A stretch of 64,000 nt of DNA from Nocardia jiangxiensis NBRC 101359 (GCF_000308615.1 NZ_BAGB01000027.1:62001-126000), one strand, 5' to 3'. Shown: positions 46,701-52,194, counted from the first letter of the stretch. Program-made: numbers and translations. The notes: generated from the letters alone by a model not told the origin.

Positions 46701-48206
46701 GCCCAGGTCGCCCGCGGCTATCAGTCGCGTCCGGGCCTGACTGCGGAACGGTTCATCCCCGACCTGTTCGACGCGGGGCAGCGGATGTACCGCACGGGCG
46801 ACGTGGTGCGCTGGCGCCCCGACGGCGAACTGGAATACCTGGGCCGCGCCGATTTCCAGGTGAAGCTGCGCGGCCTGCGCATCGAACTCGGTGAGATCGA
46901 GACGGTTCTCGCCGAGTATCCCGGCATCGCACGGGCGATCGCGGCGGTGCGTTCCAACGGCAGCGGGGCTCAGCTCGTCGGCTATCTCGTGCCCGCCGCG
47001 GGTTCCACCATCGACACCGCAGCGGCCCTGGCGCACGCGGCGAGCGAACTGCCCAACTACATGGTGCCCGCCACGCTGACGACACTGGACACGGTGCCAC
47101 TCACCGCGTCGGGCAAGCTGGATCGCTCCCGACTACCGGATCCGGTGCTTGCGGTCGGGGAGTTCCGAGAGCCCGCGTCGTGGCTGGAGGGTGTGGTTGC
47201 CCGGATCTTCGGGCAGGTGCTCGAGGTCGACCGGGTGGGCGTCGACGACGACTTCTACGCCATGGGCGGTAACTCGCTGCGGTCGGTGCAGGTGGTGACC
47301 GAGCTGAAGAAGGAACTCGACTACGAGTTTCCGATCAGCTGGATGCTGTCGGACCCCACCCCGGCCGATCTGGCCCGGCGGATCGAATCCGCGATGCGCT
47401 CGGGTCAGGCCGCCGCCGCAGGCACCTCGGGATTCGATGTGCTGCTGCCGATCCGGACCACCGGTACGCGACCTCCGCTGTTCTGCATCCACCCCGCCTC
47501 CGGTCTGTCGTGGTGCTACCACGCGCTCGGCGAATATCTCTCCGCCGGTCGGCCGATCTACGGCATCCAGGCGCCGCAGATCGGTGGTGAGCTCCCCGGT
47601 CCGAGATCGATCGAGGACATCGCCCGGCGCTACGCCGAGGAGATCCGGGCGATCCAGCCGCACGGTCCCTACCATCTGCTGGGCTGGTCGCTGGGTGGTC
47701 TGATCGCCCACGCCATCGCCGCGGAGATGCGTGCCGCCGGTGAACAGATCGCGCTGCTGGCGGTGCTGGACGCCGAGGCGGACGGCATCGATGAGGAGTC
47801 GGTCTCGGACGTCATGGCCGGAGAACTGATCAGCAACCTCGGCCCGGTACTGGGCATCGATTTCGTGCGGCCCGATGCGACCGCGGAAGAGGCCGCGGAA
47901 CTGATCCGTACGCATCTTGGTGACGGGGTGGGCATCGACGCGGAGATGATCGAACGCCTCACCGACGCCTACAACCTGTCGATACGGGCCGCGGGCGCTT
48001 GGCAACCGCCGGTCGTGGACAGCGACATGCTCTACTTCACCGCGACGCGGGATCGCCGGCCCGATGTGGCAGGTCATCAGGGATGGGAGCCGCTGATCAC
48101 CGGCAGTATCGCCAACGTCGACATCGATGCCACCCACCTGGCGATGACCGAACCGGGTGCGATCGCCAAGATCGCTCGCGTCCTCAACGCACGATTAGAT
48201 CAGTGA
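30138..48206 (+). CDS. Pentamodular non-ribosomal peptide synthetase with thioesterase
   Basis: A single 6,022-residue synthetase that would build a pentapeptide on carrier domains and release it with its own thioesterase. Read from core motifs, the order is C1-A1-T1-E1 / C2-A2-T2 / C3-A3-T3 / C4-A4-T4 / C5-A5-T5-TE. All five C domains keep HHxxxDG (residues 147, 1681, 2744, 3787, 4851), all five A domains keep TSGSTG (621, 2158, 3220, 4282, 5326), and all T domains keep the phosphopantetheine Ser (1004, 2543, 3600, 4668, 5713). I start at ATG 30138, 6 bases after GGAG, just ahead of the first C motif LTAAQRGIWFAQ; upstream TTG starts are less likely. The C1 domain at the very N-terminus implies an acyl or aryl cap. 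No MbtH, carrier, transporter or tailoring gene flanks it. The product is not recognised. Confidence 0.95.
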   Translation: MPQSNNGIAGGRLSPDVRPLTAAQRGIWFAQHLAESSPISVAQYVEIVGALDVDLLAEACRTASREFGSGHLHLVEVDGEPRQFVDEEHGAPVTVLDLRGHADPVTTARRMMVEEYSAPLDLLHDDLMVSVIYHVGEDHFLWYQRAHHIALDGFAAVTMLHRITELYNAWIAGEQAAPSAARDLGEVVEQDLAYRDSTRFENDRDYWTEHLAAAPPVVSLADRVDKPTIHPTLISTPLPDRTARALDEVVLERGTSVTPVIVAAFASYLARMTGSDEVLLSLPVSGRHSAVLRRSGGMVANVVPLRVRVAGRTVDEVITGTQSELTSALRRQRYRQEDIFHDMGIARDEAASFGPAVNIMMVENEVVLGNTTGRLNVLTSGPTADLFINIYPGAGRDSTHIDFQGNPSAYTPAELAGHHKRFLMFLQEFLAGGGEYRVDKLPLLEGAERSELLPVRGPGGVATRLLPDILTESARRNNRAPAITSTGRSMTYGELDAKSSQLARHLIARGCGPDTVVAILLRRSVESVMATWAVAKCGAAFVQLSPDYPAKRIAHMVADSGANVAITIDALAERLPETPRLVKLDDQATVFDCDQAADGPISDDDRIRPLRLSNIAYLTYTSGSTGLPKGVQVTHAGLANLIADRAATYGVDTTSRVSYALSPSFDASLEQFLTCFANGSTLVVVPPDVTGGEPLTQLLADEHVTHLTLTPTMLATVDPSQAADLKVVVVGGDVCAPHVIERWTRSLSMYNEYGPTETTVTAIGALLRADRSHTVGGPIRGVSAMVLDRTLQPVPKGTSGELYLAGPGLARGYSHLFGETAARFVADPYGRVGERMYRTGDIARWSGEGSEIALELMGRSDFQVKIRGYRIEPGEIDDTLTTHEDVDLSVTVPVRNNVGATVLASYVVPVDGRRIDPLDLQSFARESLPPHMVPAVICPLASLPTNAFGKLDRRALPAPEFGAAPVGRAPATVREKLLAELFAEVLGVPRVGADDSFFALGGDSILSIRLVARAKSLGVAFSTQDVFAHKTVAGLAAIATEASDTPELAEFPGRGVGAVPLSPIMRAMLARGHYDRFAQAALVQLPDGVDRSGLVRALRVLLDRHDMLRAVLRGAQSVDGFVQVLDRGAVDADAALAQVRLEHRDDAEIDRHLQRAADRLNPAEGVLVQAVWMQDDDDSRPDLMWLVIHHLAVDAVSWRILLADLAQAWSQADDDGESHLGPATTSFRRWVHGLVEQAPARRSAELDMWKDVLGQGDRLLGSRALEPSRDVGASADRVHQRIPAEIADAVLTTIPQRFHCNANDPLLTALLLALGVWRRRHGRAVPDELISLEGHGREERAVPGADLAATVGWFTTRYPLRIGLADIDLDDALAGGAAAGLALQQVKEQLRAVPDNGIGFDMLRYLDPRGSAELAGLPEPQISFNYLGRVGTAELSGPWTPTTEFTALTGTSDPAMTLPAVLDVNAIAETGPDGLHLDATWDFASRILRDDEVAELAGLWTKALNGLAEHARSDTAPVFTPSDFPLVEVSQDDIDGWVREYPSMTDVWPLTALQSGLLFHAVYADDDVDGYIVQAALTFTGAVDGERMQRAAQLLVDRHDSLRTAFVESAEGPRQIVTRDASVEWHATSVAEIADAGERAEAFDRLAAAQAAAFDPARPPLMRFHLVRTGADAYRLIVTNHHLVLDGWSMPLLIQELLALYASDCDTAELAPPRSYREYLRWLGERDHEATVAAWRDTLAGIDSPTRVTTAADPAATVRNGEVTLDLDAATSAAIADLGRSHGVTANTSLQVAWALLVAALTGRSDVVFGNTVSQRPPEIPDVERMVGLLVNTLPVRVRLDPGETVADLLVRVQSEQAAMVEHRHIGLAELQRVTGIADMFDTATVLESYPVDQELLTRNLGDAGLRLIDIDAHDATPYPLSLQVTPPRSARAGDSGDGASGTYTVALKFALDRFDPDRARVLLERFESLLTQIVTDPARKVAAVTCSADSEHAELISVRGAEPVAETVLREILWGTARRYPDAVAVRSGTTAWTYAELAQRAEAVAQLLAEGGAGAESIVAVAIPRSAELIVAIWAAARTGAAFLPLDPDNPTARTAELLSDTRTRMGLTTRAVAQTLPDTVEWLVLDAEAEPVRASGTAVPAGDLSADNAAYVIYTSGSTGKPKAVHLAHRGLADLVAAQAEAFGVGLDATVLQVASPGFDACVSELLLAHGSGAGLVVAPPEVYGGVDLEELIRAQRITHAIITPSVLNTMDPSRIPSLRTLAVVGEATGPDTVNRWAPGRLLMNHYGPTESTIWATGSDALLPGDQVTIGGPIHGVRALVLDMWLRPVPMGVVGELYLGGPGLARGYVDRPDVTASRFVADPRSATGERIYRTGDSVRWVRGRTGPALEYLGRSDQQVKIHGLRIEPGEIDARVANYPDVASVATVVVEGPAGEPILVCYVVSASAAGVDVPALTDELARTLPRYMNPAAIVQLDRMPRTPTGKIDRKALQQSAFGPEAMGGRLPSTPQERIVAKLFADVLHLDTVSADSNFFALGGDSIVSMRMVALARSAGLNLTPRDVFEAKTVAALAALAGGAQAPRESDGAALVELEQRDIDRLERRYSGLSDIWPLSPMQSGVHFHSTYDPDAGDDYTVQTAIDFSGEVDAERLRRAAQAVVDRHDILRAAFVETSAGPCQIVLDHAEIPFRDIDLTDDDDATSPECIAAADAAAGFDLSAPPLVRFTLIRLAPESFRLLVTNHHVILDGWSMPLLMRELLDYYGSPAHIGAAGPAPSYRDYLAWLRRQDSSVAKAAWAQAFSDVDSPTRVSRGSGTTGSVSAGEVEAELTADRFEDLRLAAADAAVTVNTVVSAAWALNLRMLTGETDVIFGASVSGRPAELPQVEQTLGMFLNTIPVRVQFEPAMTVRELLTGIQAGHARMLDHHHIGLPEIHRSVGMTELFDTAITFQSFPVDRTALQLLVDAAGLQVDELTGVDATPYPLSLVVEPVPDEHGEARGLRIVLRFHDREFDTASARRILDRTVALLCRLAANASVRLGELSLDEEPSPSRPILDAEHEIPSTLDRILADAVADDPDAVAMRYGGVATTYRQLDELSTRLARILLRHGARRGRIVAVVLSRSPAAVVSLWAVAKTGAAFLPIDPTLPVERIDFLLADSTVTLGVTDEVGRTSLPHGVDWLVLDQEQPLGDRVAAAAGPITDAERGEPIRPDQLAWVSYTSGSTGTPKGVLVTHRGLADLVAAQRRILYVGPRSVVLQVASPSFDASIFELLLAHGSGGRLIVSPADVYAGPALAELLAREHVSHAVVTPSALATVPPDGLDALCVLATAGEPVGPELVERWAPHRTMVNLYGPSESTIWATASDQLVPGAPITIGKPVGPVAALVLDTWLRPVPHGVAGELYLFGAGLADGYVGRTGLSSGRFVACSFGAAGQQMYRTGDMVRRTADGALEFLGRNDFQVKVRGTRVEPGEIDAVLGARADVAYAVTVPRSDGGRPVVLVSYVVPAAGTRISGQELRAALTDALPPYLVPSAVLVLDEVPLTANGKLDRDRLPEPVTAATQFRAPAAGTEELIAQTFEQVLDVERVGADDDFFALGGDSLSAATVVARIGSALDVRVPVRLVFEAPTVGGLAVLAATLGGAGRLPLVPEERPDPVPLSLAQQRMWFLNRFEPDSAAYNIPVMLRLSGELDVAALADALGDVMTRHEVLRTIYPESSGEPRQVVLDEPAVPVERMRVPDDAVAETVGEFVRRGFDVTTRVPMRVGLFEPDAEKDSGTAQFLLVLVVHHIAGDGQSMGPLARDVMAAYAARLAGRAPQWEPLAVQYADFAWWQRRMLGTADDPASLMSEQLEFWRSALAGAPDRLDLPADRPRPAVASLSGGRVPVRIDAKVHGRLLELARAHGTSLFMVVHAALATVLGRLGGSEDIVIGTPIAGRGEPGLDDLVGMFVNTLALRTRVDIGEPFTELLMRARETDLRAFDHADVPFERVVEELNPERSPARHPLFQVVLAFQNMSRMDVTLPGVRISRAEVDTGASQFDLQLILSENAGEVGAAQGISGMMSYARDMFDEATAAGFVARLMRVLEAVTTDPDVRVGDIEWLDAEECSMLTSQVGARVAARQRPPELLPDLFAAAVRENGDGVALVSGSTTLTYTELDERANRLARLLIARGAGPESPVLVAVPRSIESVVSWWAVVATGAVYVPVDPAYPAGRIAQMISDSGATLGVTVSSARASIPDSVDWIVLDDAQVAARIDASASGRIGDGERRRPLRATNTAYVVFTSGSTGVPKGVSVTHSGTADFVSSLGGAPKRRHTSRVLHFASPSFDASLLEILLAVGRAGAVIVAPTQIYGGEELAELLRSQRVTDAFLTPAALASVDPAGMDDLALVMSGGDEVPADLVNRWAETDLAGARQFRVLYGPTETTMVTTSTNGLRPGQHPTIGGPLAGVQTLVLDARLRPAPVGVAGELYLAGPALARGYLNRAATSAARFVANPFAEPGHRMYRTGDVVRLNSDGDLEFLGRNDFQVKIRGYRVELGEIDAALRERADVAYAVTLSRGAGVGPAMLVSYVVPEPGSSISAEQLRAALSEALPSYLVPAAVMIIDRIPLSPNGKIDRAALPEPVVQAKRFRAPASVVEEVVAGVFADVLGIGGPVGADDDFFDLGGNSLVATRVAARIGAALDATIPVAMIFEAPTVARLAARAESHADTGRVALTAQQRPRRIPLSYAQQRMWFLNRLEPDSAAYSIPITLRLSGRLDLDALRAAIEDVLNRHEVLRTVYPYSEGEPSQVVLPVAAAISPITVVSIAESELAESLSAFAGAVFDVTIETPVRARLFELGQDESVLAIVVHHICCDGSSLVPLARDMMTAYTARTRGEAPNWSPLPVQYADYAIWQKAVLGSEDDPESLLRAQIDEWTTELAELPALLELPTDRPRPPVQTYAGASVPFAVSADLHARLQAVARTHNTTLFMVVHAALAATLGRLADADDVAIGTPYAGRGEAELDDLVGMFVNTLVLRTRLNPAMTFTELLEHVRETDLAAFGRADVPFERLVQVLNPVRSHAHHPLFQVMLAFQNLASAEFELPGLSASTLTTDTDIALFDLQITVSDSYGPDGAPAGIDGAVTYATDLFDAATVTATVDRLLRLLDAAAADPARPVYEVDLLEAQEREAVLTRWNSTEVALPADDTIASVFAESARRHADRTAVISGEQSLTYAEFAARVNRLARWLISRGVGPESLVALRMRRSLDQVTAVHAVQAAGGGYVPVDPDLPDERIAYMLSTAAPVLELSTLDGLELSGFDDAPVTDADRIAPVRPHNVAYVLFTSGSTGRPKGVAVSQGSMMNQLRWLCAAYELTPADVVLHKTPMTFDVSVWELFATPMVGARMVIARPDGHGDPAYLAETIAVQQVTVTSFVPSMLAVFADAAPAQPLGSLRAILVGGEAFGAEMVAAVRRIMPEVELDNLYGPTETTVHATSHRVTEADDGSMPTGRPVWNTRAYILDSRLRPVPPGVAGELYLSGAQVARGYQSRPGLTAERFIPDLFDAGQRMYRTGDVVRWRPDGELEYLGRADFQVKLRGLRIELGEIETVLAEYPGIARAIAAVRSNGSGAQLVGYLVPAAGSTIDTAAALAHAASELPNYMVPATLTTLDTVPLTASGKLDRSRLPDPVLAVGEFREPASWLEGVVARIFGQVLEVDRVGVDDDFYAMGGNSLRSVQVVTELKKELDYEFPISWMLSDPTPADLARRIESAMRSGQAAAAGTSGFDVLLPIRTTGTRPPLFCIHPASGLSWCYHALGEYLSAGRPIYGIQAPQIGGELPGPRSIEDIARRYAEEIRAIQPHGPYHLLGWSLGGLIAHAIAAEMRAAGEQIALLAVLDAEADGIDEESVSDVMAGELISNLGPVLGIDFVRPDATAEEAAELIRTHLGDGVGIDAEMIERLTDAYNLSIRAAGAWQPPVVDSDMLYFTATRDRRPDVAGHQGWEPLITGSIANVDIDATHLAMTEPGAIAKIARVLNARLDQ
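34710..37880 (+). other. NRPS module 2: C2, A2, T2
   Basis: C2 begins WPLTALQSGLLFHA and has HHLVLDGWSMPLL, the style of C domains that accept a D-residue donor, consistent with E1 upstream. A2 pocket by eye: D-A-S-I-A-V-H-I-W, not a code I recognise. Core A3 reads TSGSTGKPKA with Ala in place of the last Gly. T2 carries LGGDSIVSM, the form usual before an E domain, yet module 3 follows directly. Confidence 0.75.
37890..41060 (+). other. NRPS module 3: C3 (D-donor type), A3, T3
   Basis: C3 (WPLSPMQSGVHFHS; HHVILDGWSMPLL) is very similar to C2 and of the D-accepting style although module 2 has no E domain. A3 pocket by eye: D-A-F-V-A-A-L-I-W, probably a hydrophobic residue. A2 and A3 share long stretches (VLQVASP; LLLAHGSG; STIWAT), so the two modules are likely a duplication. 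T3 has LGGDSLSAATVV. Confidence 0.75.
41080..44260 (+). other. NRPS module 4: C4 (L-donor type), A4, T4
   Basis: C4 starts VPLSLAQQRMWFLNRFEPDS and has VVHHIAGDGQSM, the standard LCL type. A4 pocket by eye: D-A-L-F-M-G-L-M-V, in keeping with an aliphatic residue such as Leu, Ile or Val. T4 has LGGNSLVATRV. Confidence 0.75.
44270..48206 (+). other. NRPS module 5 and thioesterase: C5, A5, T5, TE
   Basis: C5 is a close relative of C4 (LSYAQQRMWFLNRLEPDS; VVHHICCDGSSL). A5 is a different A type (FDVSVWELF; FVPSML) with pocket D-V-W-S-L-G-L-V-H by eye, close to Thr/Ser-activating codes. T5 has MGGNSLRSVQVV. The TE (about residues 5770-6022) has LLGWSLGGLIAHAIA with the catalytic Ser5851 and a late His in DATHLAMTEPG, so release by hydrolysis or cyclisation is built in. 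Confidence 0.78.
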
Positions 48207-48262
48207 GGCAGAGGGTCGTCGGCCTGTCCGTGCGAAAGCTGATCGAAATCGATCCGACGGTG

Positions 48263-49246
48263 TCAGCGCACCGCGGCTGGTCGCAGTGTCTGCTGGACCG
48301 AGGCGGCGGATGTGTGGGGGAGCGGGGCTTTCGCCGGGATGGGCGCGGTGATGCCCACGATCGTTCCGACGGCCGCCCCGATCGCCCCGCCGAGTACGGC
48401 CGCGGGTCCGGCGACGACAGCAGCGCCGACCGCCGCGCCGAGCAGCGGGCCGACGACCAGGCCGGTGGGCAGGAACGGAATTCCGGCGATCACGCCGATC
48501 ACCGCGCCGGCCATGGCGGCCGGAATCGCCAGCGGGATGCTCAGTCCAGCGCCGATACCCGCCCCGATCGCCGCGCCGAGGCCCGCATCCACGACGGTGG
48601 CGCTGCATCGGGCGGGACTTGCCGGGATATAGCTGCAGAATGTCTGCACCGGTTGCGTCGCATCGGAGACGAGCGGAATGGCCGTGGCCGCATTGCCGAC
48701 CCGTGCGTTCTCCGCCGCTTTCGTGACCGAGGAGATGATGTTCGGCAGGGTGACCGATGGCGTGATATTCGGCAGCCTGCCCGGGGGAACGATGTTCGGC
48801 AGCCCGGCCGGGGGTGCGATGTTCGGTAAGGCGATATTCGGTAACGCGAACCCGGGCGCGATATTCGGCACCGCAACCGGCGGCGTGATATTCGGCGTGG
48901 CGGGGATGTTTTTCGGAACTGCCACTGCGGGAGTAATTTTCGGTGGCGCGAACCGGGATGCGATATCCGGCAGCGCAATCGGGGGCACGATATGCGGCAG
49001 CACATCCGGGGGCACGATCCCGGCCAGCGGTTGGGTGAGTGGAGCGAGGGCGCTCTGCAGCGAGGCGGGGGTTCGGCCCTGTCCGAACTGTGGGAGCACT
49101 GCTGAGAATGGTGCGGCGGGCGCGGGCGCTCCCGCGGGTTCGACAGGTGAAGCACCGGCCTGTCCGGCTCCGAGAACGACCGCGAGTGGCACCATGCTCG
49201 CGGCCAATATCAGACCCGAAACACGACGAAGATCAGTTTCCGACAT
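48263..49246 (-). CDS. Secreted Pro-Asn-Ile repeat protein with Gly-zipper tail
   Basis: A 327-residue protein of unknown function. A signal peptide (LILAASMVPLAVVLGAGQAGA) is followed by about 110 residues of irregular repeats with the core PNI or PxI (for example LPNIALPNIAPPAGLPNI), each spaced 7-14 residues. A small two-Cys segment (TFCSYIPASPARC) separates this from a hydrophobic Gly/Ala-rich C-terminus (GLGAAIGAGIGAGL; LLGAAVGAAVVAG) with glycine-zipper spacing typical of oligomeric membrane helices. GGAGG precedes the ATG. It converges on the synthetase gene with 56 bases between stops. Confidence 0.75.
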   Translation of the reverse strand: MSETDLRRVSGLILAASMVPLAVVLGAGQAGASPVEPAGAPAPAAPFSAVLPQFGQGRTPASLQSALAPLTQPLAGIVPPDVLPHIVPPIALPDIASRFAPPKITPAVAVPKNIPATPNITPPVAVPNIAPGFALPNIALPNIAPPAGLPNIVPPGRLPNITPSVTLPNIISSVTKAAENARVGNAATAIPLVSDATQPVQTFCSYIPASPARCSATVVDAGLGAAIGAGIGAGLSIPLAIPAAMAGAVIGVIAGIPFLPTGLVVGPLLGAAVGAAVVAGPAAVLGGAIGAAVGTIVGITAPIPAKAPLPHTSAASVQQTLRPAAVR

Positions 49247-49452
49247 TCCACACCTCCTTGGGCGCAACGCCTTTCCTGTTTCTCTTCTCGTTCCCCGACC
49301 TCGAATGCTTTCCGCATGTTCTGGTCGGACAGTTTAGGCCGTTGCGTGCCAGGGGAAACGGTGAATTGTCAGAACTGCGGTTCGGCGTGTTTCCGGTATT
49401 GTTTTCACCCGCTTCGACCGGCCCACGGATTTCGGCCGGTCGCAGCGATCTT

Positions 49453-50172
49453 TCAGACGAGTACGCCGCCGCCGTCCACGGTGAGAATGCTGCCGGTGGC
49501 GTACTCCTGTTCCATCAGATGCAGATAGCTGCGAGCCAGATCCTCCGCCTCGCCGACCCGGCCGACCGGCAATGTGCCGCCGTGTGTGCGGAACAGTTCC
49601 TCCCGCACCTCTGCCGGAAACTCCCGCCAGAGTTCGGTGCGCACGAGTCCGGGACGCACGACGTTCACCCGGATCGGCGCCAACTCCACGGCCAGCGCCC
49701 GGCCCAGCGCCTCGATCGCACCCAGGATACTCGCCGACACCGTCCAGCCCGGCATCGGCCGCTGCACCGCGCCGCCGCTGGACAATACGATCGAACCGCC
49801 GGTATTGATATGCGGCGCAGCGTATTTCGCGCTCGTGTAGGCACCCCAGAAGCGGGTCTGGAAGAACTGCTGCGCCGTATCGATCGTCACGTCCTGCAAC
49901 GGGAACAGCGCCAGCGATTCACCCGCGGTGTAGACGAGGTGATCGAATGCGCCCAGGCGCGCGAACAGCGACTCGATCTCGGACTCCCGGGTCAGGTCGA
50001 CGGTCTCACCCTGCGCGTCGGCCGGGAGTTGGGCCAGTGCCTTGGCCACGTTGTCCGGGTTGCTGGACACGACCACGACCCGTGCCCCCGCCGCGGCCGC
50101 TGCCTGCGCGGTGGCCAGGCCGATACCGGCGGTGCCGCCCAGGAGCACCACACGCTTGTCTTCGAGGGTCAT
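49453..50172 (-). CDS. Atypical short-chain dehydrogenase/reductase
   Basis: A 239-residue SDR-fold protein. The nucleotide site (VVLLGGTAGIGLATA) and the structural YTAGES and SIVLSSGG segments are present, but the catalytic YxxxK is not: the expected region reads PGWTVSASILGAIEALGRAL, so Val/Trp and Ile stand where Tyr and Lys should be. It may bind NAD(P)(H) without classical SDR catalysis, or use another residue. It is divergent from a LysR gene, whose product probably regulates it. GAAAGAAG precedes the ATG at 50172. Confidence 0.85.
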   Translation of the reverse strand: MTLEDKRVVLLGGTAGIGLATAQAAAAAGARVVVVSSNPDNVAKALAQLPADAQGETVDLTRESEIESLFARLGAFDHLVYTAGESLALFPLQDVTIDTAQQFFQTRFWGAYTSAKYAAPHINTGGSIVLSSGGAVQRPMPGWTVSASILGAIEALGRALAVELAPIRVNVVRPGLVRTELWREFPAEVREELFRTHGGTLPVGRVGEAEDLARSYLHLMEQEYATGSILTVDGGGVLV

Positions 50173-50299
50173 CTCGTTCGTCTTCTTTCTCTTGCGCGGT
50201 TGGACAATTTCTACGATGCCGCTGGTCGGAAGGGGTGTCCAAGACCTCTTTCGGCGTCGGCGATACCCTGAAGGCATTGCCGGAAGCCCGGAGGTGGCG

Positions 50300-51181
50300 A
50301 TGGATCTGGACCTGCGCAAGGTGCGCTACTTCGTGGCGGTCGCGGACCGGTTGCACTTCGGCCGCGCCGCCGAGGACCTGCATATCGCGCAACCCGTACT
50401 GAGCCGGCAGATTCGCGCGCTGGAACACGATCTCGGCGCGCCGCTGTTCGCCAGGGACAGTCACGGGGTGCGGCTGACCGTCGCGGGCACGCAACTGCTC
50501 GCCGATGCCCGGCCGCTGCTGGCCTCCGCACACGCCGCGCGACGTCGGGTGGCCGTGGCCGCCCGCGGGAGCCGGCGGCTGGTCGTCGGATTTCGGATGG
50601 GCATCGTGGTCACCCACGCGGTCCGCGTCTTCGGCGTCGAATATCCGGACGTGATCGTGGACGTGCAACGGCTCGAATGGGACGACCAGGCCGCGATGCT
50701 GCTCGACGGCCGCGTCGACGTGGCCTATGTGCGCCTGCCGATCAACGAGACCGGACTGCGGGTGACGCCGTTGTTCACCGAGCCGCGCGTGGTGGTCCTG
50801 TCGGCCGACCACCGATTGGCCGGCAAGGAACAGGTCACCGAGGCCGACCTCGCCGGTGAGCCGCTGATCTGGCACGTCGACCCGCACACCCAGCCCACCC
50901 GCCACCCACACCCCACCACCGGCCATTTCGTGCGCGGCGTCGAGGAGAAACTCGAGCACGTGGCAGCCGGTCGAGGCATCTCCTTCCTGCCCCGCTCGGC
51001 CACCGCCTTCTACTCCCGCCCCGACATCAGCTACGTCCCCATCCCCGAACTGACCCCCGACCAGGTCTGCCTCGCCGTAGCCGAATCCCGCGAATCCCCC
51101 CTGGTCGACGCTTTCCTGGCCGCGGCCCGCGCGGTCGGCGAGACCACCGCGCGCGCCGCGGCGGAGGAAAGCGAGGTGTGA
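50300..51181 (+). CDS. LysR-family transcriptional regulator
   Basis: A 293-residue LysR regulator: the winged helix-turn-helix reads VRYFVAVADRLHFGRAAEDL then LHIAQPVLSRQIRALEHDLG, and the effector domain follows from about residue 90 (RLVVGFRMGIVVTHAV). GGAGG at about 50291-50295 sets the start at 50300. It is divergent from the SDR gene at 50172 with 127 bases between, the classic arrangement for control of the neighbour and itself. Confidence 0.93.
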   Translation: MDLDLRKVRYFVAVADRLHFGRAAEDLHIAQPVLSRQIRALEHDLGAPLFARDSHGVRLTVAGTQLLADARPLLASAHAARRRVAVAARGSRRLVVGFRMGIVVTHAVRVFGVEYPDVIVDVQRLEWDDQAAMLLDGRVDVAYVRLPINETGLRVTPLFTEPRVVVLSADHRLAGKEQVTEADLAGEPLIWHVDPHTQPTRHPHPTTGHFVRGVEEKLEHVAAGRGISFLPRSATAFYSRPDISYVPIPELTPDQVCLAVAESRESPLVDAFLAAARAVGETTARAAAEESEV

Positions 51182-51234
51182 GCACCTCCGCTGCCAGGCG
51201 TCGCCATTGAGCGTGGCGGCGGTCAGTACAGGAA

Positions 51235-52179
51235 CTACCCCACACGTTCGTGATCGATGAACCCGGTCAAGGCGTCCACAACCGCGTCGGGCTGCTCGTC
51301 GGGAATGAAGTGTCCGGCCTGTGGGATGACGACGCCTGTCGCGTGGTCCGCCCAGCGGCTGATGGAAGCGGCCATGTCGGGGATCGAGCCATGGGAGCTG
51401 GAGATTCCCAGGACCGGGACGGTCAGGTGCTGTCGTTCGAGAGCGTCATGATTCCTACGTGCCGATTCCGCGGCATCGCGGTAGTAGGCGAGAGACGCTC
51501 GCAGACCTCCTTCGGCCGCGACGGCGGCGGCGTAATGGTCGATCTCGGCACTGTCGAACGTGTTCGGGGACAGTGCTTTCACCTTCAGGAACCAGTCGAC
51601 GTAGTCACGCTCGCGACCGGCGAGCAGTGTCTCGGGAAGATCGGGCACCAGGTGGAACGCGAAGTGCCAGGTCTTCCACGCCAGGTCGGGATCCGTCGGG
51701 ATGGCGTCCGGGAGGGTGATTCCGGGAATGCCGGCGTCGAGCAGAGCGACACCGTGCAGACGCTCTTCGTACTTCAAGGCCAGCGAGAAGGCGACCCAGG
51801 CCCCGATGTCGTGGGCGACGAGCCAGTACTTCGGCACGTCGAGTGCGGTCACCGCGGCTTGGACGCGCGAGGCGACGGTGTGCGTGTCGTAGCTGTCCCG
51901 AGGGCGGTCGGAGTGGCCTTGTCCCGGCAGGTCGATGGCGATCACGTGGAATCGCTCGGCCAGGCCCGCCATCACTGCGCGCCAAGCCCACCAGGTCTGC
52001 GGGAATCCGGCGAGCAGGACGACGGCAGGGCCGGTCGGCTGACCGCCTTCCACGGCATGAAGTCGGATGCCTTCCGCGTCGACCCAGCGGTGCGTGAATC
52101 CCGCGAGGTCGTGCAGCGGCAACCCGGAGATCGGGTTCTGGTCGCAAGAGCGGTTCGTGGCGGTTGCAGCGTCGGTCAT
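51235..52179 (-). CDS. Alpha/beta hydrolase, epoxide-hydrolase-like
   Basis: A 314-residue alpha/beta-hydrolase. The nucleophile elbow is VAHDIGAWVA, with Asp rather than Ser, which marks epoxide hydrolases and haloalkane dehalogenases. The oxyanion loop AGFPQTWWAWR and the closing VIPQAGHFIPDEQP with the catalytic His are intact. The cap region contains two Tyr residues usual in epoxide hydrolases. It is divergent from a TetR gene with an operator between them, so a substrate may induce it. Confidence 0.9.
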   Translation of the reverse strand: MTDAATATNRSCDQNPISGLPLHDLAGFTHRWVDAEGIRLHAVEGGQPTGPAVVLLAGFPQTWWAWRAVMAGLAERFHVIAIDLPGQGHSDRPRDSYDTHTVASRVQAAVTALDVPKYWLVAHDIGAWVAFSLALKYEERLHGVALLDAGIPGITLPDAIPTDPDLAWKTWHFAFHLVPDLPETLLAGRERDYVDWFLKVKALSPNTFDSAEIDHYAAAVAAEGGLRASLAYYRDAAESARRNHDALERQHLTVPVLGISSSHGSIPDMAASISRWADHATGVVIPQAGHFIPDEQPDAVVDALTGFIDHERVG

Positions 52180-52194
52180 GTCCCGAGCCTACGC

